Shown here: in pieces, positions 26,517-34,219 of the stretch
Position numbering within the stretch: position 1 is the stretch's first letter
Layout of the letters: every line of letters begins with the position of its first letter
Source of the DNA: Actinomycetes bacterium
GTDB taxonomy: Bacteria; Actinomycetota; Actinomycetes; Propionibacteriales; Propionibacteriaceae
Assembly: GCA_023419175.1 (NCBI GenBank)
Contig: JAEZYG010000045.1
Coordinates: 1 to 46,732 of the forward strand
Reading direction: 5' to 3'
Length of the DNA: 46,732 nt
Position numbers and translations under genes: made by a program
Notes under the pieces: model-generated
Database searches by the model: none
Seen by the model: only the letters and a program-made list of their open reading frames with translations
What the model was told of the DNA's origin: nothing

Positions 26517-27442
26517 GCGTATGGCTGATTCCAGACGGTCTCGATGGAGAACGGATCGATTCGGCAGCGGCTCGTATGACCGGTTTGACTCGGTCACGTG
26601 TTGCCGATCTGATCGCTGAAGGCGGTGTATCTGTCGATTTCGTCACGGTCACCAAAGCCTCGATGAAGGTGAAAGCTGGGGCCATGCTCGACATCGATAT
26701 GTCGGAGCCTGTACGTATCGCCAAGGTCGTCCCCCACGAAGTGGAGGGAATGTCGATTGTCTATGACGATGCCGATATCGTCGTGGTCGATAAACCTGCA
26801 GGGGTTGCCGCTCATCCTTCTTTGGGATGGGATGGTCCCGATGTGGTCAGTCATCTGGCAGCGGTCGGCTTTAGAATCTCCACCTCGGGTGCTGCAGAGA
26901 GACAGGGGATTGTCCACAGGCTCGATGTTGGCACCTCGGGGTTGATGGTGGTGGCCAAGTCGGAATATGCCTATAGCTGTCTCAAGCAAGCTTTTAGAGA
27001 TCGCAGTGTCGACAAGGTCTATCATGCTCTCGTCCAAGGACATCCAGATCCTTTCAGTGGGACGATTGATGCCCCTATTGGGCGTCATCGCACCCATGAG
27101 TGGAAGTTCACGGTGCGTCGTGATGGACGGGCGTCACGAACTCATTACACGACTATTGAAGCGATGAGATCGACTACGTTGGTCGAGGTTCATCTAGAAA
27201 CTGGACGCACTCACCAAATTCGTGTCCATTTTTCAGCTCTCGGTCATCCCTGTGTCGGAGACCCTCTCTACGGTTGTGATCCCACCTTGGCTCGACGTCT
27301 GGGATTGGAAAGGCAGTGGCTCCATGCCGCCGAATTGGGCTTCGTCCATCCAGGCAGTGGAGAGTATGTCCATTTCGTCAGCGAGCCCAGTGAAGACCTG
27401 CGCACAGCGTTGACGATCGTGCAGACAGAAAATGAAAGCTAG
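26513..27442 (+). CDS. Pseudouridine synthase, RluA/RluD family
   Basis: A 309-residue rRNA pseudouridine synthase. An N-terminal S4 RNA-binding domain (GERIDSAAARMTGLTRSRV) is followed by the catalytic domain with HRLDVGTSGLM, Asp138 being the nucleophile, and ETGRTHQIRVHFSALGHP. RluD (23S rRNA 1911/1915/1917) is the most likely role, from the lspA-rluD order. Ends at TAG after TENES, a normal length. Confidence 0.92.
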   Translation: MSVWLIPDGLDGERIDSAAARMTGLTRSRVADLIAEGGVSVDFVTVTKASMKVKAGAMLDIDMSEPVRIAKVVPHEVEGMSIVYDDADIVVVDKPAGVAAHPSLGWDGPDVVSHLAAVGFRISTSGAAERQGIVHRLDVGTSGLMVVAKSEYAYSCLKQAFRDRSVDKVYHALVQGHPDPFSGTIDAPIGRHRTHEWKFTVRRDGRASRTHYTTIEAMRSTTLVEVHLETGRTHQIRVHFSALGHPCVGDPLYGCDPTLARRLGLERQWLHAAELGFVHPGSGEYVHFVSEPSEDLRTALTIVQTENES

Positions 27443-27482
27443 GCAGTTGCCAGATAAGTCATCTATCTGAACACCTGTGAGC

Positions 27483-27488
27483 TAGGGT
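27483..27488 (+). promoter_or_regulatory. -10 box for leaderless pyk transcript
   Basis: TAGGGT is followed by six bases and the GTG at 27495. No ribosome binding site is present, which fits a leaderless message. Confidence 0.5.
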
Positions 27489-27494
27489 AATGGC

Positions 27495-28994
27495 GTGCGT
27501 AGAGCTAAGATCGTTTGTACTTTAGGACCAGCTACTTCCACGCAGGAGCGTATGGAAGAACTCATCAGGGCTGGACTTGACGTTGCCCGTTTCAATATGA
27601 GCCATGGGGATCACAGCGAGCATAAGAAGCGTCTCGACGAGACCCGTGCCGCTATGAAGGCCGTTGGCAAGACTGTCGGTTTACTTGCCGACCTCCAAGG
27701 GCCCAAGATCCGCCTCGGTAATTTTGCAGAGGGTAAGGTCGATCTCGTTTACGGTCAGACCTTCACCATCACCATCGATGACATCCCCGGAGATGCTGAA
27801 CGCGCATCGACCACCTTCAAGGGATTGCCTGCAGACGTTAAGCCAGGCGATACCATCTTGATCGATGATGGACGTATCGCTCTCGAAGCTATTGAGGTCA
27901 CCGCTACTGACGTGGTCACTCGTGTGACTGTTGCAGGACCTGTTTCCAATCACAAGGGCATCAATTTACCCGGTGTCGCCGTCAACGTTCCTGCGATGAG
28001 TGAAAAGGACGAGCTTGACCTGCGTTGGGCTTTGCAAAACGATTTCGACATGATCGCTTTGTCCTTCGTCCGTAGCGCCAAAGATATTGAGCGCGTCCAC
28101 GAGATTATGGAAGAAGAAGGGATTCTTCGTCCCGTCATCGCCAAGATCGAGAAGCCTCAAGCTGTTGAGAATCTCGATGAGATCGTCGATGCCTTCGATG
28201 GCTTCATGGTTGCCCGTGGTGATCTCGGCGTTGAGCTTCCTCTTGAAGAGGTTCCTCTCGTCCAGAAGAAGATCATCCGCAAGGCGCGTAAATGGGCTAA
28301 GCCGGTGATCGTCGCCACTCAGATGCTCGACTCTATGATCAACGCCCCGCGTCCGACTCGTGCGGAGACATCCGATGTCGCCAACGCTATTTTGGACGGT
28401 ACGGATGCTGTGATGTTGTCCGGCGAGACCTCGGTTGGCGCCTATCCTGTCGAGACCGTCAAGACGATGGCTCGTATCGTGGAGAATACCGAGAAGCAAG
28501 GCATTAAAGAGATCTCTAAGATCAAGTGGGATCCCCATACTACCGGCGGTATCGTCGCTATGGCTGCCGCTCAGGCTGCCAATCAGTTGGATGCCAAATA
28601 TATGGTCGCCTTCACTCAGTCTGGAGATACTGCACGACGCATGTCGCGTCTGCGTAGCCAAGTTCCTCTCTTGGTCTTCACCCCCGAACCTCGCACCGCG
28701 AATTGGATGACCCTATGTTGGGGAGCCCAGGTCATCACCACTCCCTCCTATCCCAATAACGAAGAGATGGTGACGGCGGTTAATCGTAAGCTCCAAGAGA
28801 TGAAGATGATCGATGTGGACGAGCGCGTGGTCATCGTCTTCGGTTCACCGATCGGTGTCGCCGGGAAGACCAATACCTTGCGTATCCATCGCATCAAGCC
28901 CTTGGAGTGGGAGGAAAGTCCCACAGGAGATCATCTGATCGATGAGCCTCCCGCCGATATCACTACACACGAAAGCGATATCAAACCTCAGTGA
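27495..28994 (+). CDS. pyk: Pyruvate kinase
   Basis: A 499-residue glycolytic enzyme making pyruvate and ATP from phosphoenolpyruvate and ADP. Motifs: KIVCTLGPATST, ARFNMSHGDH, DLQGPKIRLG, the active-site IAKIEKPQAVENLDEI, ARGDLGVELP, and APRPTRAETSDVANAI, with a C-terminal allosteric domain. The GTG start has no ribosome binding site but a -10 box six bases upstream. Codon use looks more biased than the neighbours, consistent with high expression (impression only). Confidence 0.97.
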   Translation: MRRAKIVCTLGPATSTQERMEELIRAGLDVARFNMSHGDHSEHKKRLDETRAAMKAVGKTVGLLADLQGPKIRLGNFAEGKVDLVYGQTFTITIDDIPGDAERASTTFKGLPADVKPGDTILIDDGRIALEAIEVTATDVVTRVTVAGPVSNHKGINLPGVAVNVPAMSEKDELDLRWALQNDFDMIALSFVRSAKDIERVHEIMEEEGILRPVIAKIEKPQAVENLDEIVDAFDGFMVARGDLGVELPLEEVPLVQKKIIRKARKWAKPVIVATQMLDSMINAPRPTRAETSDVANAILDGTDAVMLSGETSVGAYPVETVKTMARIVENTEKQGIKEISKIKWDPHTTGGIVAMAAAQAANQLDAKYMVAFTQSGDTARRMSRLRSQVPLLVFTPEPRTANWMTLCWGAQVITTPSYPNNEEMVTAVNRKLQEMKMIDVDERVVIVFGSPIGVAGKTNTLRIHRIKPLEWEESPTGDHLIDEPPADITTHESDIKPQ

Positions 28995-29004
28995 GGTGAT
29001 TGAC

Positions 29005-29040
29005 CGAAAGGGGTGGCCACAAAGGGTCACCCCTTTCGTC
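29005..29040 (+). terminator. Terminator hairpin after pyk
   Basis: An 11-base perfect repeat (29005-29015 with 29028-29038), extended to 14 pairs by one wobble, with a six-base loop, begins ten bases after the pyk stop. The tail is only weakly T-rich. Confidence 0.75.
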
Positions 29041-29086
29041 TACATAGCGATGATAAAAGCGTGTAGAGATGAAAAGTAGAGATGGT

Positions 29087-29119
29087 GAGAAAAGAAAAAA
29101 GAGCGCCACTGGGGCGCTT
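29087..29119 (-). terminator. Terminator of the tRNA-Leu gene
   Basis: On the minus strand, downstream of the tRNA, a six-base stem (29118-29113 with 29107-29102) and five-base loop run directly into C followed by six T and more T-rich sequence: a classical intrinsic terminator. Confidence 0.85.
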
Positions 29120-29142
29120 CTATGAAACTGTGAAAGTCACGG

Positions 29143-29226
29143 TGCCCGGGAGGGGAGTCGAACCCCTATGGCCTCATCGGCCAGACGGGTTTGAGCCGTC
29201 CGCGTATACCATTCCGCCACCCGGGC
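29143..29226 (-). tRNA. tRNA-Leu (anticodon CAA)
   Basis: An 84-base class II tRNA. Acceptor arm GCCCGGG pairs at both ends, the anticodon stem GACGG/CCGTC encloses CTCAAAC with anticodon CAA (29193-29191), a long variable arm TGGCCGATGAGGCCA follows, and the T loop is GTTCGACT. The CCA end is not encoded. It reads TTG codons. It is wild type and does not read TAG, although one base change in its anticodon would make an amber suppressor. Confidence 0.97.
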
Positions 29227-29311
29227 GTGACCGTCATCTATTGTGACACATTTCTTTGAAATCGTCACATCGTATCTCTCGTTTTATTAGATCCTCCTAG
29301 GGGCTGCGCGC

Positions 29312-29317
29312 TAGGCT
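29312..29317 (+). promoter_or_regulatory. -10 box of the ANTAR regulator gene
   Basis: TAGGCT lies about 60 bases before the GTG start, with a Shine-Dalgarno sequence downstream, so this message would have a leader of about 50 bases. The -35 region is unclear. Confidence 0.35.
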
Positions 29318-29375
29318 GGTGATGTCGGTTGCGCTAAGCTCAAGGGCCGACAACGTGAAGACAAGGATAAAACTC

Positions 29376-29987
29376 GTGAGCGACACTAAAGTAAATCAAT
29401 CCGATCGGCGTCCGCGCGTCCTCGTCGCTGAGGATGAGGCACTGATCCGTTTCGATCTTGTAGAACTTCTCAATGAAGAGGGCTATGACGTCGTCGGTCA
29501 GGCAGGAGACGGACAGGCGGCTGTCGATATGGCTCGACAGTTGGAGCCCGATCTGGTCGTCATGGATGTCAAGATGCCTAAGATGGACGGAATTGCGGCA
29601 GCCGAAATTATCGCTTCTGAGCGCATCGCTCCCGTTGTGATGCTCACCGCTTTTTCTCAGAGGGAATTGGTAGAACAGGCTCGAGAAGCTGGAGCTATGG
29701 CATATGTCGTCAAGCCCTTTGATGCTTCCGATGTGGTTCCTGCGATTGAGATCGCTATGGCTCGTTTCTCTGAGATTTGCGCTTTGGACGATGAGATCGA
29801 AGATCTCACCGAGCGTTTGGAATCGCGCAAGATCATCGATCAGGCTAAGGGCTTGCTCCAAGAGAGCCTGGGCTTGAGTGAGCCGGAAGCTTTCCGTTGG
29901 ATTCAAAAGACTGCGATGGATCTGCGTAAGTCCATGAGGGAAGTCGCCGAGAGCGTGATCGATCACGCCAAGAACAATAAACGCTGA
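29376..29987 (+). CDS. ANTAR-domain response regulator (PdtaR type)
   Basis: A 203-residue protein: receiver domain with the acidic pocket VAEDEALIRFD, phosphorylatable Asp64 (VVMDVKMPKMDG), the conserved Thr in VMLTAFSQ and Lys in VVKPFD, then an ANTAR RNA-binding domain from about residue 143 (LESRKIIDQAKGLLQ). ANTAR regulators antiterminate transcription by binding paired hexaloop hairpins. The order pyk - this gene - thioesterase - polA matches pdtaR (Rv1626) of mycobacteria. The GTG start at 29376 has AAGGA eight bases upstream; the longer open frame from 29319 is rejected. Confidence 0.92.
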   Translation: MSDTKVNQSDRRPRVLVAEDEALIRFDLVELLNEEGYDVVGQAGDGQAAVDMARQLEPDLVVMDVKMPKMDGIAAAEIIASERIAPVVMLTAFSQRELVEQAREAGAMAYVVKPFDASDVVPAIEIAMARFSEICALDDEIEDLTERLESRKIIDQAKGLLQESLGLSEPEAFRWIQKTAMDLRKSMREVAESVIDHAKNNKR

Positions 29988-29990
29988 GGA

Positions 29991-30434
29991 TTATCCTGCG
30001 GACGGTTGAGAAATCGCAATGAAGCGGCAGCTCAACCGTCCATGAGCGATTAGGCGTTCATCGTCATCTACGATCTCGACAAGATAGACCGCTGAGCTAC
30101 GTCCGAGGTAAATACAGCGACAATCTCCATAGACATACCCATCCGATACCGATCTGACATGGCTGACGGATAATTCCACACCGACTGCCGCCATCGGTAC
30201 CGCCTGCTCCTTCCTTGAGCACTGTAATTGGGCGAGATATGATCCCAAAGTCTCGATCAGAACACCGCTTGCTCCTCCATGAAGATGGCCAGCAGGTTGG
30301 CGGTTGGGGGCAACAGGCATCCGCCCTCGACATTGATCGTGATCGACACTGAGAATCTCGATCTCCATCGAGGTCGCTAAAGAGCCGAGGGATTCGCCAG
30401 CGTAAACGGTGCTATCAGATGATGCTATCTCCAT
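29991..30434 (-). CDS. Hot-dog fold thioesterase, PaaI-like
   Basis: A 147-residue hot-dog acyl-CoA thioesterase of the PaaI/YdiI type. The signature AGHLHGGASGVLIETLGS carries the catalytic acidic region on the long helix. Its substrate is unknown. The start is taken at the ATG at 30434 (MEIASSD); the longer open frame to 30770 runs antisense through polA and is spurious. It is convergent with the ANTAR regulator (three bases apart) and divergent from polA. Confidence 0.85.
   Translation of the reverse strand: MEIASSDSTVYAGESLGSLATSMEIEILSVDHDQCRGRMPVAPNRQPAGHLHGGASGVLIETLGSYLAQLQCSRKEQAVPMAAVGVELSVSHVRSVSDGYVYGDCRCIYLGRSSAVYLVEIVDDDERLIAHGRLSCRFIAISQPSAG
30000..30041. repeat. 11-base perfect inverted repeat, possible terminator
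   Basis: 30000-30010 and 30031-30041 are perfect inverted copies around a 20-base loop. They begin 13 bases after the stop of the ANTAR regulator and lie inside the 3' end of the thioesterase gene. A terminator for the regulator is likely, though there is no T tract. Confidence 0.5.
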
Positions 30435-30491
30435 AGTTGTACTTTGCCAGATTGCCTGCTCGGCGACGAGCGAGTAGCTTCCTAAAACCGC

Positions 30492-30497
30492 TAGGCT
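30492..30497 (+). promoter_or_regulatory. -10 box for leaderless polA transcript
   Basis: TAGGCT is followed by six bases and then the GTG of polA. No ribosome binding site is seen. Confidence 0.55.
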
Positions 30498-30503
30498 CGT
30501 TAT

Positions 30504-33272
30504 GTGACTGACAGATTCTTGCTGATCGATGGACACTCGATGGCCTTTAGGGCTTTCTACGCTTTGCCGGTGAATAACTTTTCCACCTCCGATGGCCAGC
30601 CGACCAATGTCATCCACGGTTTTCTCTCCATGCTCACCACATTGGTAAGGACATGGGAACCAACTCATATAGCGGTCTGTTTTGATATATCTAGACGATC
30701 TTTCCGGACTGAGCTTTACGGGGATTACAAGGGAACGCGAGATAAGACTCCAGAAGAGTTCATCGGTCAAATCGATCTGTTGAAAGAAGTCCTTGAAGCG
30801 GCCAATATCGTCTGTTTGTCAAAGGAAAATTATGAAGCAGACGATCTCATCGCCACCTTGGCAACCCATGCCAGTCGTGAAAAGATGGAATGCTATATCG
30901 TCACCAGTGATAGAGACGCTCTTCAGCTTGTAGACGATCAGGTCACCGTCTTGATGCCTCAACGCGGTGTGAGCGAGATGAATGCGATGGACGCTGAAGC
31001 CGTCTACAAAAAATATGGGGTCTATCCCGCTCGCTACTGCGACCTTGCAGCTTTGGTGGGGGAAAAGAGCGATAATCTGATCGGTGTCGACAAGATTGGC
31101 CCTAAGACAGCTGCTAAATTGATCGCTGAATTCGACGGTTTGGATAATTTGCTCCAACGAGCTGATGAAGTGAAAGGTGTCGCCGGTCAAAATCTGCGCG
31201 ATTCTATCGAGAGAGTTAGACTCAACCGGCAGTTAAATTCTCTTGTTCGCGATCTCGATCTTCCTATCTCGATCGCTGATACGCGCTTGAGATCTAGCGA
31301 TGGGGTAAAGCTTAATCGTCTCTTTGATCGTTTAGAATTCGTCTCCTTACGACAGCGCTTCTTCTCGGTATTCCCTCCTGGCGACCTTGAAGAAAAACAG
31401 ATTACCATTCAGGTGGATAAGCAGATTTGTCAGCCAGATGATCTTTCATCATGGCTTGAAGATCACGGATCGCAGCCCTGCGGCTTGGTCCTCTGCGCGC
31501 AGGAGCGCTGGCCTTATAAGGTCTACGGATATGCGATCAGTGACGGCAAGGTCACGATCTGGATTGAAGCTGGAATGATGACCGATCGGGATCGGAAGGC
31601 TTTTGCCTTGTGGTGTGCCGATGAGAAATCGGAGATCATCGTTCATGGCTCTAAAAACTTCTATCGCATCTGTCTGGCTCAAGGATGGCAGATTCGTCAG
31701 CCGATGATGGATACCGAATTAGCTGCCTATTTACTTCGCCCCGATCAGAAAGATTACGATCCTGCCGATCTGGCTGAACGCTACCTGAATAAGACTTTGC
31801 TCAGATCTGCTGAGAGCGATGGGCAGATGCTTCCGGTCTTCAGCGAGGATTGTGGGCAAGACGAGATTGATCACGCCTCTAATTGCGCTTATCTCTTGGT
31901 GGAATTGGCTCCGATCTTGGAGAAGGCTCTCAAAGATATCGATCAGCTAGATCTATTACGAGATATCGAAATGAGGCTTGCGGCTTTGCTCGCACAGATG
32001 GAATATGACGGTATCGAAATCGATACGAAAGCATTGGATGATCTTCATAACCAATATGAATTATCTGCCCATAGAGCTGAAAAGGATGCATGGGAGGCTG
32101 TCCGTCTGTCTTTGGGGATCGATTCAATTGACGAGCTGGAAAAGCAGATTATCGAACAGGTCTATCCTGAACCAAAGAACGGTAAACCCCGTAAGCAGAC
32201 GTTGAATTTGAAATCATCGCGACAGCTTCAACAGATCATCTTCAACCGTTTACAGATGCCTCCACTGAGAAAGATCCGTTCTGGATATAGCACAGATGCG
32301 ACAACGATTGAACAGATCTATCTCACACACCCACATCCTTTCTTGAAAAATCTCATGGATTACCGTGAGGATCTGAAATTGAGTCAGGCTGTGGAAGGGC
32401 TTGCCAAGGCGGCGATGGTCGATAGCGATCACAGTAACCGAATTCATACAACATATATTCAGACGGCGACGGCGACCGGACGTCTCAGCTCGGCTGAACC
32501 AAATCTGCAAAATATCCCTATCCGTAGTGAAAAAGGGAGAAAAATTCGTGCCACTTTCGTCTCTGGCTCTGACTATGAAGGGTTGATGAGCGCAGACTAT
32601 TCCCAGATTGAGATGAGGGTGATGGCTCATGTTTCCGATGACAAGAATTTGATCGAATCGTTCAAATCGGGTGTCGATTTCCATACCGTCACCGCTGCAA
32701 AGGTCTTTTCGATTCCTGTTGAGCAGATCACTGCTGAGCAGAGAAATTCGGTCAAGCAGATGAATTATGGCTTGGCATATGGGCTATCCGCCTATGGGTT
32801 GGCATCTCGTCTCAAGATCAGCAATAGTCAGGCAATGGCTTTGGTGGACGGATATTTCGAAACCTTCGGCGCTGTGCGCACCTATCTCAATGAAGTGGTC
32901 GATGAGGCGAGAAAGGTGGGCTATACCGAGTCCATCTTTGGACGTAGACGCTATCTACCCGATCTGGCAAATCCCGATCGCTATACGCGCGAAAATGCTG
33001 AACGCATGGCTCTCAATGCACCAATTCAAGGATCGGCTGCCGATATCATCAAAGTGGCGATGTTGAAGGTGGATAAAGCGTTGAAAGCTGAGAAGTTGAA
33101 ATCCAGAATTCTTTTACAGATTCACGACGAATTGGTTCTCGAGATCGCTCCAGGAGAAGCCGATATCGCAAGAGAAATTGTCACCTCGCAGATGGCTCAA
33201 GCTGTCGAGTTGAAAGTACCTCTTGAGGTATCGGTTGGCTACGGTGCCAACTGGTTAAAAGCAGCTCACTGA
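30504..33272 (+). CDS. polA: DNA polymerase I
   Basis: A 922-residue family A polymerase for Okazaki fragment processing and repair. The N-terminal 5'-3' exonuclease domain starts FLLIDGHSMAFRAFYA, with EADDLIATLA and a helix-hairpin-helix at GVDKIGPKTAAKLI. The middle 3'-5' exonuclease domain lacks the usual acidic proofreading residues, as in other actinobacteria. The polymerase domain has motif A SADYSQIEMRVMAH (about residue 697), motif B RNSVKQMNYGLAYG with Tyr at the O-helix position, and motif C QIHDELVLE. GTG start, leaderless by spacing. Confidence 0.97.
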   Translation: MTDRFLLIDGHSMAFRAFYALPVNNFSTSDGQPTNVIHGFLSMLTTLVRTWEPTHIAVCFDISRRSFRTELYGDYKGTRDKTPEEFIGQIDLLKEVLEAANIVCLSKENYEADDLIATLATHASREKMECYIVTSDRDALQLVDDQVTVLMPQRGVSEMNAMDAEAVYKKYGVYPARYCDLAALVGEKSDNLIGVDKIGPKTAAKLIAEFDGLDNLLQRADEVKGVAGQNLRDSIERVRLNRQLNSLVRDLDLPISIADTRLRSSDGVKLNRLFDRLEFVSLRQRFFSVFPPGDLEEKQITIQVDKQICQPDDLSSWLEDHGSQPCGLVLCAQERWPYKVYGYAISDGKVTIWIEAGMMTDRDRKAFALWCADEKSEIIVHGSKNFYRICLAQGWQIRQPMMDTELAAYLLRPDQKDYDPADLAERYLNKTLLRSAESDGQMLPVFSEDCGQDEIDHASNCAYLLVELAPILEKALKDIDQLDLLRDIEMRLAALLAQMEYDGIEIDTKALDDLHNQYELSAHRAEKDAWEAVRLSLGIDSIDELEKQIIEQVYPEPKNGKPRKQTLNLKSSRQLQQIIFNRLQMPPLRKIRSGYSTDATTIEQIYLTHPHPFLKNLMDYREDLKLSQAVEGLAKAAMVDSDHSNRIHTTYIQTATATGRLSSAEPNLQNIPIRSEKGRKIRATFVSGSDYEGLMSADYSQIEMRVMAHVSDDKNLIESFKSGVDFHTVTAAKVFSIPVEQITAEQRNSVKQMNYGLAYGLSAYGLASRLKISNSQAMALVDGYFETFGAVRTYLNEVVDEARKVGYTESIFGRRRYLPDLANPDRYTRENAERMALNAPIQGSAADIIKVAMLKVDKALKAEKLKSRILLQIHDELVLEIAPGEADIAREIVTSQMAQAVELKVPLEVSVGYGANWLKAAH

Positions 33273-33273
33273 G

Positions 33274-33309
33274 AATAAAAATATTCCCCCTCGTTGGAGG
33301 GGGAATATT
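33274..33309. terminator. Bidirectional terminator between polA and sortase gene
   Basis: A perfect 13-base stem (33280-33292 with 33297-33309) and four-base loop lies between convergent genes. For the minus strand it runs into a T-rich tail (rich in A on the plus strand at 33275-33281), so it is strongest as the sortase gene terminator. Confidence 0.9.
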
Positions 33310-33326
33310 GCGTCTGTGTTGATCGA

Positions 33327-33995
33327 TCAGGCGTGAATGAGCTCGCCATAGTGGATCATGCGTCCTTCAGCGTCACCGGATGGGGTGTAATCCGAGCAGA
33401 CGACCAAAGCCACCATGGGATCTCCGCTATCGTCGTAGAGGATATTGGAATCCGGCTGATAATCCTTGACGAGGATATGTGCCGCGCCGGTGTAGCGATA
33501 ACATGCTGAATCCCCGTTATCTCCAACGAATTTGATGATATCTCCGACCTGGAGCAACCCATCATTGAGTTCGTTGCCTAAAGCTCCTCCCCATTGGAAT
33601 GTATGGGAGGTTAAAACAGCCTTGCCATGATTGGATCCGATAGCAGGGCCTTCATTCCACCAGCCAACGGTATGGGATTCGGTGCCAGGAGGTGCTTCAG
33701 GAGCAGTATTGGAAATATCCATTCCTAAAGAGAGCATGGGCATTTCCCGATTGTCATGATTGACCAGATACATCTTCACCGGATTCGCAATGGGATGCGG
33801 ATCGGCTGGGCACCCTTCGGGAATAATTACCGTTGGTGTCGGAGAAGGAGCTGCACTTGATGTGGCAGGTTGTGCAGGCGGAGTGTCGGTGACATCGCTC
33901 GTCTTATTTCGGCCGAAAAGACCGTATAGGACGATGAGGGCAACGACGACCAAGATAGCCACGATGATAGCGATCCGAGCTTTGGGATTATTCAT
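33327..33995 (-). CDS. Sortase family protein, probably class E/F
   Basis: A 222-residue protein with an N-terminal membrane anchor (about residues 7-27), a Ser/Thr/Pro linker and a sortase domain. The active-site residues can be seen: His in LTSHTFQWG, Cys in LVVCSDY and Arg in EGRMIHYG. Sortases join LPxTG-like proteins to the wall or each other; no substrate gene or pilin is nearby, so this is likely a housekeeping type of enzyme. Start at 33995 has AAGGAGAG nine bases upstream on the minus strand. Confidence 0.87.
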   Translation of the reverse strand: MNNPKARIAIIVAILVVVALIVLYGLFGRNKTSDVTDTPPAQPATSSAAPSPTPTVIIPEGCPADPHPIANPVKMYLVNHDNREMPMLSLGMDISNTAPEAPPGTESHTVGWWNEGPAIGSNHGKAVLTSHTFQWGGALGNELNDGLLQVGDIIKFVGDNGDSACYRYTGAAHILVKDYQPDSNILYDDSGDPMVALVVCSDYTPSGDAEGRMIHYGELIHA

Positions 33996-34083
33996 AGTCG
34001 CGAACTCTCCTTGAATGGATATATGCACCGACTAGGTTAGCAAAATAAACAAATGAAAATGTGAAAGCTCTTTCCTTCTCGGA

Positions 34084-34112
34084 TTGACCCTCGTAGAGGT
34101 GAAGCATAAACT
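34084..34112 (+). promoter_or_regulatory. rpsA promoter, near consensus
   Basis: TTGACC (34084-34089) and TAAACT (34107-34112) are separated by exactly 17 bases, the best housekeeping promoter in the window. A start seven bases on, near 34119, coincides with the first base of the structured leader. Confidence 0.75.
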
Positions 34113-34118
34113 GAAACA

Positions 34119-34219
34119 GCATCGGTCTGTCACGACTTCGGACGGAGTAGGTCGTGACTGCGGTAACCGCAAGTCCGATGCACTTAAGAAACGTACGTAC
34201 ACAATCGGAGCCCTACTAC
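34119..34219 (+). ncRNA. Structured rpsA leader: three-way junction with competing pairings
   Basis: An outer stem GCATCGG (34119-34125) with CCGATGC (34175-34181) encloses a hairpin of eight pairs (34129-34136 with 34151-34158, 14-base loop) and a small five-pair hairpin (34159-34163 with 34167-34171). The 3' strand of the outer stem has two other partners: TCGGAC in the first loop (34138-34143 with 34173-34178) and ATCGGA next to the ribosome binding site (34204-34209 with 34174-34179). This is the layout of a translational switch, perhaps for S1 autoregulation. I do not recognise it as a named family. Confidence 0.6.

Noticed and set aside
27966..28661. A 231-codon open frame antisense to pyk
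   Set aside because: Shadow caused by biased codon use in pyk; no independent signal.
29143..29226. The tRNA-Leu as a possible amber suppressor explaining the TAG codons
   Set aside because: The anticodon is CAA, which reads TTG, not TAG.
29242..29269. TGTGAC...GTCACA inverted repeat upstream of the tRNA as a CRP-like site
   Set aside because: The half sites are too far apart for CRP-type binding and only six bases long; likely chance.
34154..34219. A 22-residue N-terminal extension of S1
   Set aside because: It starts at a GTG inside the leader hairpins without a ribosome binding site; family S1 proteins start near MTSSTE.
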